A stretch of DNA of 59,166 nucleotides from JBNKFV01 sp050290265 (GTDB taxonomy: Bacteria; Pseudomonadota; Gammaproteobacteria; Pseudomonadales; Cellvibrionaceae), in assembly GCA_050290265.1 (NCBI GenBank), contig JBNKHI010000016.1, positions 1-59,166 on the forward strand. Direction: 5' to 3'. Numbering within the stretch: the stretch's first letter is position 1; each line of letters starts with the position of its first letter. The position numbers were made by a program, and so were the translations under genes. The notes under the pieces were generated by a model that was given only the letters and a program-made list of their open reading frames with translations, did not search any database and was not told the origin of the DNA. Shown here one piece after another: positions 34,158 to 42,390 of this stretch.

Positions 34158-34634
34158 TTACAATTTACCGAGGATGGTTTCGGCAGAACTCGCAACAATC
34201 TCTTTTTCGTCGACGCCCAAATAAGTCACAGTACCATCCTCAACAATCATACCGTAACGCTTGCTACGCAAGCCTAAACCGGCAGCATCGAGATCCAGTG
34301 TCAAACCTACAGCTTTGGCAAACGCGGCAGAACCATCCGCTGCCATGATAATTTCTTCGGCATTCTGACTTTCGCCCCAGGCTCCCATCACGAAAGCATC
34401 ATTCACGCTGGTACAAACGATATGATCAACCCCTTTAGCCTTGATCTTATCGGCATTCACAACAAACCCCGGCAAATGAGTCATTGTACAGCCCGGTGTA
34501 AATGCCCCCGGCACGGCGAACAGCACCACCTTTTTGCCAGTACATAGTTCACTGGTCGTCAGCTCACTGATCCCGTCTTCACCTTTCACCTTGAAAGTGG
34601 CTTCTGGCAATTTATCACCTACTTGAATACTCAT
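34158..34634 (-). CDS. Prx5-type peroxiredoxin
   Basis: A 158-residue thiol peroxidase of the Prx5/AhpE-like redoxin family. PGAFTPGCTMTHLPGF carries the peroxidatic cysteine C49, and the rest (VNDAFVMGAWG, the GLGLRSKRYGMIVEDG stretch) is typical of bacterial and yeast Prx5 proteins that use glutaredoxin or glutathione. A longer reading begins at 34691, but ATG 34634 follows GAGGAG by six bases and gives the usual MSIQVGDKLPEATF start. Monocistronic with a strong terminator. Confidence 0.94.
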   Translation of the reverse strand: MSIQVGDKLPEATFKVKGEDGISELTTSELCTGKKVVLFAVPGAFTPGCTMTHLPGFVVNADKIKAKGVDHIVCTSVNDAFVMGAWGESQNAEEIIMAADGSAAFAKAVGLTLDLDAAGLGLRSKRYGMIVEDGTVTYLGVDEKEIVASSAETILGKL

Positions 34635-34967
34635 AAATAACTCCTCTTTGCGTTGGTGTAGACCCATACTGTCAGCTAGCTCGCAGCACAATATCTAAGA
34701 ACTCACGGACGTTAACAGGCCACTCGCAAACGATCCAGTAAATTCAAAAACCATCGTCAAATTTTTTTCTTCGCCTGTCAGTACCCCTTCAAAATACACA
34801 GTTTTATTGGCCTATCAGACACGTTTGCTTTCAGCCCATTAAGTTGAGAAACCTGATAAAACCGTTACCTGCCCTCTATTTGATTCATATCAACCTCAAA
34901 ACAATAACATTCGTTACTATTTGCCAAAGGTCGCAATACTACAGAACAACAATAGAGGAACATTACT
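34635..34967. other. Divergent peroxiredoxin / carotenoid oxygenase intergenic region
   Basis: About 330 bases between two divergent genes. A short dyad TTGAT-TCAT-ATCAA (34880-34893) lies about 75 bases before the oxygenase ATG and could be an operator. GAGGAA at 34954-34959 is the oxygenase ribosome binding site. No consensus promoter or small gene is evident. Confidence 0.4.
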
Positions 34968-36437
34968 ATGGCCCATTTTCCTAACAACCCCGGCTTTACG
35001 GAAACAATGCAGTTAAACCGCTTTGAAGTGGATATTCATGACCTCGAAATTGAAGGGGATCTGCCGAAATCGATAAACGGCGCTTTCCATCGTGTTCATC
35101 CCGACCCGCAATTTCCTCCCAAGTTTGAAAACGATCAATTCTTCAATGGCGATGGCTCGGTGAGTTTATTTCGATTTAACAACGGCAAAGTGGACTTCAA
35201 GCAACGCTACGTAAAAACCGATAAGTGGAAACTGGAGAATGCGGCAGGAAAAGCCTTATTTGGAGCCTATCGAAACCCGCTAACCGATGACGACTCAGTC
35301 AAAGGGCAGATTCGCGGTACCGCAAACACCAATGTTATGGTGCATGCAGGGAAGCTCTATGCCATGAAAGAAGACAGCCCCTGCTTTATGATGGACCCTC
35401 TTACGCTTGAGTCCGAAGGCTATAGTGACTTTGACGGTGAACTAAATATTCCGACCTTTACGGCTCACCCGAAAGTCGATCCTAAAACCGGTAACTTTTG
35501 TGGTTTTGGTTACGCGACTGAAGGCCTGCTTACCGAAGACACCTGCTACTTCGAAATAAGTCCTGAAGGAAAGGTATTGAAAACCATTACATTCAAGGCC
35601 CCCTATTATTCCATGATGCATGATTTTGGCATTACGGACGACTATGCCGTGTTCCATATTGTTCCTTACGTCTCCAACTGGGGAATGCTGGAACGAAACG
35701 AGCCACACTTCCAGTTTGACACGACCGAACAAGTTTACCTTGGCGTATTACCGCGCAACGGCAGCGGTGATGATATTCGCTGGTTTAAAGCTGACAAGCC
35801 GTCAAACTTTTGTGCCTGTCATGTCATGAACGCCTTTAATGTCGGCACTAAAGTTTATATCGATATTCCAGTAGCAGCGAATAACAGCCTGCCTTTTTTC
35901 CCAGACATCCACGGCGCACCCTTCGACGCCAAGGCTGGATTACCCTTTTTATCCCGATTAAGCGTAGATATGGACAGCCCTGACGATGTATTGCATGTGG
36001 AACGCCTTAGCAATTTGGCCGGCGAATTTCCGCGTATTGACGAACGCTACGTTAGCCAGCCCTATCGTCATGGCTATATGCTGGTATTTGATACTAGTAA
36101 ACCCTATGCCGGTGCTGGCGGGGCGTTTACCGCCATATTAAATACACTAACTCACGTTGACTTGGAAACTGGTGAAGAAAAAAGCTGGTGGATGGGTGAC
36201 TCCGGTTCCATACAAGAGCCCTGTTTTATCCCGCGCACCCCGGACGCAGCCGAAGGCGATGGTTATCTGGTCTGCCTGGTTGACGATCACCTTAAAAACT
36301 ACAGTCATCTAGCGGTATTCGATGCACTAAAGGTAAACGAGGGCCCGATTGCACGCATTAAACTTCCTTTCCGTCTGCGTCATGGCTTGCATGGCAACTG
36401 GGCAGAGGCAACAAAATTAGAAGGCCAAGGAAGCTAA
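34968..36437 (+). CDS. Carotenoid cleavage / lignostilbene dioxygenase family protein
   Basis: A 489-residue non-haem iron oxygenase with the seven-bladed propeller pattern of the carotenoid oxygenase family, which cleaves a C=C bond of carotenoids, stilbenes or related phenylpropanoids with O2. All four iron-ligand histidines are in their expected contexts: H167 (TAHPKV), H218 (MMHDF), H285 (ACHVMNAF) and H475 (LHGNW). A good GAGGAA ribosome binding site precedes the ATG. No carotenoid genes are nearby, so a stilbenoid or lignin-type substrate is as likely. A decayed paralogue lies at 796-987. Confidence 0.92.
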   Translation: MAHFPNNPGFTETMQLNRFEVDIHDLEIEGDLPKSINGAFHRVHPDPQFPPKFENDQFFNGDGSVSLFRFNNGKVDFKQRYVKTDKWKLENAAGKALFGAYRNPLTDDDSVKGQIRGTANTNVMVHAGKLYAMKEDSPCFMMDPLTLESEGYSDFDGELNIPTFTAHPKVDPKTGNFCGFGYATEGLLTEDTCYFEISPEGKVLKTITFKAPYYSMMHDFGITDDYAVFHIVPYVSNWGMLERNEPHFQFDTTEQVYLGVLPRNGSGDDIRWFKADKPSNFCACHVMNAFNVGTKVYIDIPVAANNSLPFFPDIHGAPFDAKAGLPFLSRLSVDMDSPDDVLHVERLSNLAGEFPRIDERYVSQPYRHGYMLVFDTSKPYAGAGGAFTAILNTLTHVDLETGEEKSWWMGDSGSIQEPCFIPRTPDAAEGDGYLVCLVDDHLKNYSHLAVFDALKVNEGPIARIKLPFRLRHGLHGNWAEATKLEGQGS

Positions 36438-36742
36438 CCACCATAACGCCCGCAGCCAAAGAAGCAGAGGTGAGTCCCTGTAAACAAAATTTCCTTTTGG
36501 GACTCACCTCTGCAAACTTATCAATTCTAGCTCTCTTGTCAGAGAGCCTCGTTTACCGCCCCGTTGTTAGGCCTGTATCTATTTAATGACCCTTTTGTTA
36601 TTAAAAGACTGGCTACTTTTATTGCCCGTACATGACGAGTAAAAACGTCATACCAACAAAAAAAATTCCAAATAGACTTCCTTGCTAATTCGCAGCCACT
36701 CTATAATGGCCTCTACTTCGTTAATCTATTAAGGAATTTTAC
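36438..36742. other. Intergenic region with two inverted repeats
   Basis: About 300 bases after the oxygenase gene. They contain the 15-bp inverted repeat at 36465-36514, a small dyad TGACG-N8-CGTCA near 36632-36649, and the ribosome binding site (AAGGAA) of the DUF3185 gene. No ORF or RNA gene is supported. Confidence 0.4.
36465..36514 (+). terminator. 15-bp perfect inverted repeat after carotenoid oxygenase
   Basis: Bases 36465-36479 and 36500-36514 are exactly complementary, separated by a 20-base AT-rich loop. It begins 28 bases after the stop codon. It has no T-run, so it is either a hairpin protecting the mRNA end or a terminator that does not rely on a U-tract. Confidence 0.55.
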
Positions 36743-36946
36743 ATGGCTAACAATAAGATAATTGCTTTGATTTTACTGGTGGTAGGTGCAGGCTTAGTAT
36801 TCTGGGGTTACGATCTGTCAGGTTCTCTCGAGTCAAAATTATCTAAGACCCTTAATGGCTCAAATACTGACGAAGTTATGCTTTTTTACATTGGTGGTGC
36901 AGTGTGTATTGTTGTTGGCGCTTACCTTTTCACGCGAAAACGTTAA
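36743..36946 (+). CDS. DUF3185 small membrane protein
   Basis: A 67-residue protein with two transmembrane helices (about 5-25 and 46-62) joined by a polar loop, ending in TRKR. The pattern GAGLVFWGYDLSGSLESKLS matches DUF3185, a small membrane family of unknown function in marine gammaproteobacteria. AAGGAA lies eight bases before the ATG. Confidence 0.8.
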   Translation: MANNKIIALILLVVGAGLVFWGYDLSGSLESKLSKTLNGSNTDEVMLFYIGGAVCIVVGAYLFTRKR

Positions 36947-37016
36947 AAGATCTGTTAGAGGTTGTCCTCCACTCACCGTTTACGCACTTTTTGAAATGGG
37001 CAAACGAATAGCGCTG

Positions 37017-38252
37017 TTAGGATTCCGCGGTATATACATGATATGTATTTTTCGTATGCCCTTTAGCCACATACATAGCAGTGTCGGCTGTTTTGAGCAG
37101 GTCTGTAGTCGTTGTAGCATGGTCAGGAAAGATACTGATACCAAGGCTAGCCCCAACGTAAATATCATTTCCCGTTAACGAAATAAGCTCTGAAATTGTT
37201 GCAATAATTTTGAGTGCCAGCATAACCGGTACTTGATCGTCTGCTATATTTTCCAGAATAACAGCAAACTCATCTCCACCAATACGGCATACCAAATCGT
37301 TGCGACGCAACAACTTGCGTAAACGCTGACCAATCACCTCCAGCAACGCATCACCAACGTCGTGCCCCAAGGTATCATTGACAATTTTAAAATCATCTAA
37401 ATCAATAAAGATTAAACTACACCGCGTGTTATAACGCTCCGCATTTGCAACGGCCTGTGCTATCCGCTCTTGGAAAAAATGTCGATTCGGCAAACCGGTA
37501 ACCGAATCATAAAAAGCCAAATCCTGTAACCGCTTATCCCTCTCCTCTAGATTATTCATCATGCCGTGAAATGCGCGCGACAAATCACCAATCTCATCGG
37601 GGCAGTCAATAACGGGTCGAACGGTGTAGTCTTGCTGTTGCCGGATACTGTTTACAGAACCCATTAAGAGTGCCAGCGGTTTAGTGATGGAGTCTTTTAA
37701 CTTAATGGCAAGCCAGAGAGAAAGCATGATGTTCACCAATGACACTAGCGCTACGACCAAAACATACAGTTGAATTCGCCGATAGAGCGAGTCCAGACTC
37801 ACCTCCAGCACCAGTGAGCCAACATATTCCGATTTCAAATACACAGGCTGGCTGAGTGTAAACTTACTCCAGGTCAACCATTCGTTTGTGACGGTTACCG
37901 CTTTGACAGAGTGCACATCACTAGCCGGAATATCAGTACGGCGATAAACCGCTAATAAAGAATCATCCGGCAAGACCAGAAAAGCTCTTAACATATCCGG
38001 CGAGGACGTTAATGTCGCCAATGCGTCAGAGGCAGCGATCGCATCTTGGAACGCCAAAGCTGCAGCAGCGTTATCACTAACGATTGCGGCTTGAATTCGA
38101 ATCTCTTGCAAGGTTGCTTTACGAGCCGCGTAATATTCATAGCTCAGCAGCAGCACCAAGGTTGGTGCCAATGCCATTGCAACTACTAAGACATTAATCC
38201 AAATTAACTTACTTTGGATTTTTTGATTTCGAAACCATCGAGCAATACCCAT
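37017..38252 (-). CDS. YfiN-like CHASE8-HAMP-GGDEF diguanylate cyclase
   Basis: A 411-residue membrane cyclase making c-di-GMP. TM1 is at about 16-38, a periplasmic CHASE8-type sensor at 45-150 (AAIVSDNAAAALAFQD is typical), TM2 at 160-183, HAMP to about 235 and GGDEF at 245-405. The motif GGDEF (325-329) and the inhibitory RxxD site (RRND, 316-319) are intact. Its ATG shares one base with the stop of the YfiR-like gene (TAATG). In P. aeruginosa the periplasmic protein YfiR represses such a cyclase; the coupling here implies the same. Last gene of the operon. Confidence 0.92.
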   Translation of the reverse strand: MGIARWFRNQKIQSKLIWINVLVVAMALAPTLVLLLSYEYYAARKATLQEIRIQAAIVSDNAAAALAFQDAIAASDALATLTSSPDMLRAFLVLPDDSLLAVYRRTDIPASDVHSVKAVTVTNEWLTWSKFTLSQPVYLKSEYVGSLVLEVSLDSLYRRIQLYVLVVALVSLVNIMLSLWLAIKLKDSITKPLALLMGSVNSIRQQQDYTVRPVIDCPDEIGDLSRAFHGMMNNLEERDKRLQDLAFYDSVTGLPNRHFFQERIAQAVANAERYNTRCSLIFIDLDDFKIVNDTLGHDVGDALLEVIGQRLRKLLRRNDLVCRIGGDEFAVILENIADDQVPVMLALKIIATISELISLTGNDIYVGASLGISIFPDHATTTTDLLKTADTAMYVAKGHTKNTYHVYTAES

Positions 38253-38797
38253 TAACGCATACCGCCAGCTTTTGCTAAGCGTAACAGACGCGAACTCAAT
38301 ACTAGATTGGCACGGGCCACAGCATCTTGATCAACCTCAAAGACGAGGCGAGAGCCGTCCGGGCGCAAGAATATGGCAGGCCCTTTATCCTGCAGGCGTT
38401 CATCATCAGTCACAGTCAATATAGGCTGACCAACAGTTTCCCGTACAAACTTTAATAAGGCTGAGTCATCTTCCAACGTTGATGCTAAAAAAAGCATACG
38501 ACAATCTTTCACTTCAGATACGCGATTAACGGGACGAATTATGACCGGTCTACCATCGACGGTTTTTCCCTTGAGTACAGACAGAGCATCGGCAATGTCT
38601 TCATGACCATAAAAGCAGATTTCAAAATCCTGCCTATCCATATCTTCAGGCCACTGCGTTAACAGCGCAAAATTATAAAGATAACCGGTTTTTAAAATAT
38701 ACTCTGGCAAAACATCGCGAGCCGAAGCTCCGGTAGCTACAGGGCCTGCCACCAGCAATATCAGCGATAACAATAAATTCCTCGCAAACCCATTCAC
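38252..38797 (-). CDS. YfiR-like (DUF4154) periplasmic repressor of the cyclase
   Basis: A 181-residue protein with a signal peptide (about 1-26) and the YfiR family opening EYILKTGYLYNFALLTQWPED. Two cysteines, C61 (EICFYG) and C99 (KDCRML), match the positions of the disulfide that stabilises P. aeruginosa YfiR; a second family disulfide is absent. YfiR binds the periplasmic part of YfiN and keeps the cyclase off. The start is a GTG overlapping the receptor stop as GTGA. It sits between the receptor and the cyclase, overlapping both. Confidence 0.88.
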   Translation of the reverse strand: MNGFARNLLLSLILLVAGPVATGASARDVLPEYILKTGYLYNFALLTQWPEDMDRQDFEICFYGHEDIADALSVLKGKTVDGRPVIIRPVNRVSEVKDCRMLFLASTLEDDSALLKFVRETVGQPILTVTDDERLQDKGPAIFLRPDGSRLVFEVDQDAVARANLVLSSRLLRLAKAGGMR

Positions 38798-40776
38798 TGG
38801 AAATTGTACTCCAATCTAAGCCACACACTTCTTCCGCGACTGGGTAAAGTTTTTAATTCATAATCAAGCAGTACATCCTCATGAACATCATTAAATACAT
38901 CCTGAATATTGAGTGTAACCAGGCTATTGGGCACCAGAGCATCAGAGCTCAAGGTAATATTAGTGACGGTATCTGCCGGAACATTACTTCCGGTCACATC
39001 CAAGCGAGAGCTTAGGGTTTGAACTTCCAGCCCCAAAGTCGCCCTGTTGTTAAATAATGGTTTAGCCAGATTTAACTTACCTAACCAGTCTGGCACATTT
39101 ATTAAATCTTCACCTAGATCATTATGCGTTGATTGGTGAGTCACACTCACATTCACTCGCCAACGATTGGCATTCACATACTCTACACCCAGTTCCTGGC
39201 CTTTAGTTTTTATCGTACTGTAGTCGTAGGAAATGCCATCGGTCGTTTTATTTTGATAGACCGACGCAGTTAAGCGCATTTTTCTTGCGATTTTCTGCTG
39301 CCAAACCAGCTCTGTGGTGACGACGCGCTCACGTTCTGGCCACTGTATACTGCTATCAAATTCCTCTATCAACTTTTCCCATGGGTTCTTGTTTCTAAAG
39401 GCCTTACCATAGGACAGCTTGAAAGTAGTTTCTGGCCAAGGCGCATAAATGGTGGCCAAGCGTGGGCTCATTGCTGAGCCAGAATCGGTATCATCAAAGC
39501 GCACCCCGGGTACGAGCTTCAACTTGTCCGTAACGCGATACTCATCCTGCACATAAGCACTGACAATGTGATTCGTTACATCAAAACTATCTTCAAAGCT
39601 TCCATAATCAATAAACGAAACCGTTTCTTCAAACTGTTGCTCTACGTTTTTCCGATATTCTGTACCAAACAAAATAGCGTGATTATCAAACCAAGTACCC
39701 ACAAACTTAAAATCAGCACCCCACCACCGTCCGGTAGACAACTGATCCACATTGCCATCATAGTAGTTTCCCGAAAAAGCATAGCGGTAACGACCATAAT
39801 AAAAATGCGTTGAAGATTTTAGCGTTGACGAAATATCCTTATCATACTTAATACTGGCAAATCGGCTTTTATCAACCTGGCGACTCAGAAAATCCAGATC
39901 ACCAGGTTCCAACCAATCTATAAATGCATTGTTAAAGGCTATGTGTGAAACCGAGCCATACTCCAGCGACCAGTTAGCGAAGCTCCCCTTGATAAACAGA
40001 CGGGTATTTTCTTTTTGTTTTAAGCGATCTATGACCTGGTTAGTGTAACTGGCGCCAGAAAAAGGCTCCCAACCATCAAGACTTGGAAATAGCACAGACA
40101 GTCCATCGTCGTCATACTTGGAGGCCGACACTAAAAATTCAGCGCCATTGTCAAAGCTTTTGCCAAACGTTACTTGCTTTCTCAGCTCACCATCATCACC
40201 AACGTTAGCGGCTACCTGAACACCTGCAATGTCGCCGCCGCTTTTGGTAATAACATTAATAACACCCAAAAATGCGCTGTTACCATAAGTCGTAGAACCA
40301 GGGCCTGGAATAAATTCAACCCGTTCAATCAAACTCACATCCAGGAAAGCATCTTCACCCAAAAAAATCTGGTCATAGACATTTTCGTTAGCAGAATAAC
40401 CATCAATTACCAACATGATTCGACCCGCATAGTCACCGGGAGCACCGAATCCACGACCGCCAAGGTACTCATAATCCAGCGATGATGTGACATAAAGCCC
40501 ACGCATACTTTGCAGAATATCCGCTAGTGTTCTATAGCCGTAATCACGTATGTCCTCAGCAGTAACAATAGATACTGCTGAGGGCGCATCGCTAATTTGG
40601 CGAGCAATATGGCTTGCAGGAACAAAGGTTGTTTCAAGCAGTTGCTCAATAGACAAATGGCTTACGTCAAACTCGCCATCATTTATTGGGGTAGACCGCG
40701 GGGCGTCTTCCGCCAAAGCAGAAAGAGAAAGCACGCTGACGAACGCAACTATTGTAAAGCGGATCGAAAAGTTCAT
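38794..40776 (-). CDS. TonB-dependent receptor of the YfiR/cyclase operon
   Basis: A 660-residue outer-membrane receptor with a signal peptide (about 1-22). The mature start has the segment LSIEQLLETTFVPASHIAR, typical of a receptor branch often linked to signalling genes, then the plug domain (SIVTAEDIRDYGYRTLADIL; VIDGYSANENVYDQ; PGPGSTTYGNSAFLGVINVITK) and a 22-strand barrel ending in aromatic LRLEYNFQ. The in-frame TTG at 40791 gives a longer reading, but ATG 40776 yields a clean signal peptide. It occupies the place of the OmpA-like YfiB of the classical yfiBNR locus. Ligand unknown. Confidence 0.9.
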   Translation of the reverse strand: MNFSIRFTIVAFVSVLSLSALAEDAPRSTPINDGEFDVSHLSIEQLLETTFVPASHIARQISDAPSAVSIVTAEDIRDYGYRTLADILQSMRGLYVTSSLDYEYLGGRGFGAPGDYAGRIMLVIDGYSANENVYDQIFLGEDAFLDVSLIERVEFIPGPGSTTYGNSAFLGVINVITKSGGDIAGVQVAANVGDDGELRKQVTFGKSFDNGAEFLVSASKYDDDGLSVLFPSLDGWEPFSGASYTNQVIDRLKQKENTRLFIKGSFANWSLEYGSVSHIAFNNAFIDWLEPGDLDFLSRQVDKSRFASIKYDKDISSTLKSSTHFYYGRYRYAFSGNYYDGNVDQLSTGRWWGADFKFVGTWFDNHAILFGTEYRKNVEQQFEETVSFIDYGSFEDSFDVTNHIVSAYVQDEYRVTDKLKLVPGVRFDDTDSGSAMSPRLATIYAPWPETTFKLSYGKAFRNKNPWEKLIEEFDSSIQWPERERVVTTELVWQQKIARKMRLTASVYQNKTTDGISYDYSTIKTKGQELGVEYVNANRWRVNVSVTHQSTHNDLGEDLINVPDWLGKLNLAKPLFNNRATLGLEVQTLSSRLDVTGSNVPADTVTNITLSSDALVPNSLVTLNIQDVFNDVHEDVLLDYELKTLPSRGRSVWLRLEYNFQ

Positions 40777-40863
40777 AAGAATGATAAGCAACCTGTAATA
40801 AGCCTACTCAAATTCACCTAAGGGCACTGTTATTAGTATCGTTTGTAACTGCTAACCCTTAAC

Positions 40864-40892
40864 TTTATAGCTACTTCGTTGTCTTTTCACAA
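40864..40892 (-). promoter_or_regulatory. Sigma-70 promoter of the receptor-YfiR-cyclase operon
   Basis: On the minus strand TTGTGA (40892-40887) and TATAAA (40869-40864) are separated by exactly 17 bases. Transcription would start near 40857, about 80 nt before the receptor ATG. Four of six and five of six consensus matches make this one of the better promoters in the window. Confidence 0.55.
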
Positions 40893-41103
40893 AAGTGTTG
40901 TGTTGGCGCGTATTACAACAAACGATTGAAATATACACTAAAGAATGAAAATAGGAACGTAGCTACAGGATTCTACCAGACTAAATGCTGATTTATTACG
41001 AGGAGTGGCAACTCTACACCAAGAAAGCATGAGCCCAATGAATTTACATATAAGAAACACTCACCATTAGAGCAAAACAGTCTATAAAGGACAAAAGAGC
41101 GAA

Positions 41104-41141
41104 GGCCCCATTCACTAACAACCGCATTAGTGAATGGGGCC
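41104..41141 (-). terminator. 15-bp perfect hairpin after the alcohol dehydrogenase gene
   Basis: GGCCCCATTCACTAA (41104-41118) and its complement (41127-41141) surround an 8-base loop, 22 bases past the dehydrogenase stop on the minus strand. The stem is stable but not followed by T residues on either strand. Confidence 0.65.
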
Positions 41142-41163
41142 AACAGAGAGGGAGGAAAGTAGG

Positions 41164-42270
41164 TTAACTCTGCATTTTTACAATTGGCTTGATAACTTTA
41201 CCACTTTCCCCATCAGCAATCGCTTGGTTGATATCAGAAAAGTCGTAGTATTTAACCAGCTTATCAACCGGAAATAACCCCTTGCCGTAATACCCCATCA
41301 GCTCTGGAATAAACGATTGCGGGAATGAGCTACCTTCAACAATACCTTTGATGCTACGACCACCACTCAAAAAGTACGCAGCATCAATATTCAGACTGAC
41401 ATCAGGAGCGAATGCGCCCACCAATCCCAGCACACCACGAGGGGCCAGACACATAGCGGCCTGCTCCACCAATTTGGGACTAGCAGTTGTATCAACAATA
41501 TAATCAAACCCACCGGGAAATTGATCCTGAATTACATCAAACAAACCCGACGTACCGCCATTCAAACTGTGGGAGGCACCCAGTTCTTTCGCAAGTTCAA
41601 GTCTGCCATCATGTAAATCCACAGCAAGTATTGATGCAGCCCCAGCCAATTTCGCAGCCATTACCGCAGACAAGCCAACCGCACCTGTACCGAAAATGGC
41701 AACTGATGAACCTGACTTAACATTCAAAGATTTTAGAACGGCACCAGCCCCCGTTTGAAAACCACAACCAAACGGGCCGGCTAATTCCAATGGCATAAAA
41801 TCCGGGACATGCACCGCATTTCGCTCATTGCAAATAGCGTAGGTTGCGAAGGATGATTGCCCAAATATATGCGAATGAATTTTCTGATCCTGTTGTTGGA
41901 TAGATGTACTTCCATCCAGACGCTCGCCAGAAAAATTGAGAGGGAAAAACGCGTGACAATACGCGGGCTCCTGCGCATCGCAAGAACCACAGTGGCCACA
42001 ACTATTAAATGTCATGGCTACTCGATCACCAACCTTAAAACGCGTCACGTTACTACCAACGGCAGCGACAAGCCCGGAACCTTCATGCCCGAGAACGACC
42101 GGCTGAGGGATAGGCAAACCTTGATCCCGCATAACCATGTCCGTATGACATATTCCGGACGCAACAACTTCAACGAGAATTTCATCCGGTTGCGGATCAC
42201 CAACCTCTACTTCCTCGATATTCATTTGTTTCTGGCCATTCCACAAAATGGCGGCTGAAGCTTTTGTCAT
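41164..42270 (-). CDS. Zinc-dependent alcohol dehydrogenase (aryl/benzyl-alcohol type)
   Basis: A 368-residue medium-chain dehydrogenase oxidising an alcohol with NAD+. Catalytic zinc ligands: C41 (GICHTD) and H62/E63 (GHEGSG), with the third probably in GPFGCGFQTGAG. Four structural-zinc cysteines are at 91, 94, 97 and 105. The nucleotide fold is marked by FGTGAVGLSAVMAAKL. The sequence is closest in my memory to aryl-alcohol dehydrogenases such as XylB. GGGAGA lies seven bases before the ATG. It follows a TonB receptor and AraC gene on the same strand, suggesting catabolism of an imported alcohol. Confidence 0.88.
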   Translation of the reverse strand: MTKASAAILWNGQKQMNIEEVEVGDPQPDEILVEVVASGICHTDMVMRDQGLPIPQPVVLGHEGSGLVAAVGSNVTRFKVGDRVAMTFNSCGHCGSCDAQEPAYCHAFFPLNFSGERLDGSTSIQQQDQKIHSHIFGQSSFATYAICNERNAVHVPDFMPLELAGPFGCGFQTGAGAVLKSLNVKSGSSVAIFGTGAVGLSAVMAAKLAGAASILAVDLHDGRLELAKELGASHSLNGGTSGLFDVIQDQFPGGFDYIVDTTASPKLVEQAAMCLAPRGVLGLVGAFAPDVSLNIDAAYFLSGGRSIKGIVEGSSFPQSFIPELMGYYGKGLFPVDKLVKYYDFSDINQAIADGESGKVIKPIVKMQS

Positions 42271-42343
42271 ACATCACTCTCCCAAATAAGAGATAAATTG
42301 CTGAAAATAAACGACGCTTTTTATGTTATTAAACTTATAGAGA

Positions 42344-42369
42344 TAAGCCCTCACTTAAGCGAGGGCTTA
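42344..42369 (-). terminator. Hairpin after the second TonB receptor gene
   Basis: TAAGCCCTC (42344-42352) and GAGGGCTTA (42361-42369) pair perfectly around an 8-base loop, 21 bases past the receptor stop on the minus strand. There is no strong T-run, so some read-through into the dehydrogenase gene is possible. Confidence 0.6.
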
Positions 42370-42390
42370 GTATTACCAACGTATAAAGTT

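Larger units (their letters stand above)
40777..41163. other. Intergenic region upstream of the receptor operon
   Basis: Nearly 390 bases between the alcohol dehydrogenase stop and the receptor start, both genes on the minus strand. It contains the promoter at 40864-40892 and the long hairpin at 41104-41141. The rest shows no ORF or RNA gene I can support. Confidence 0.5.
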
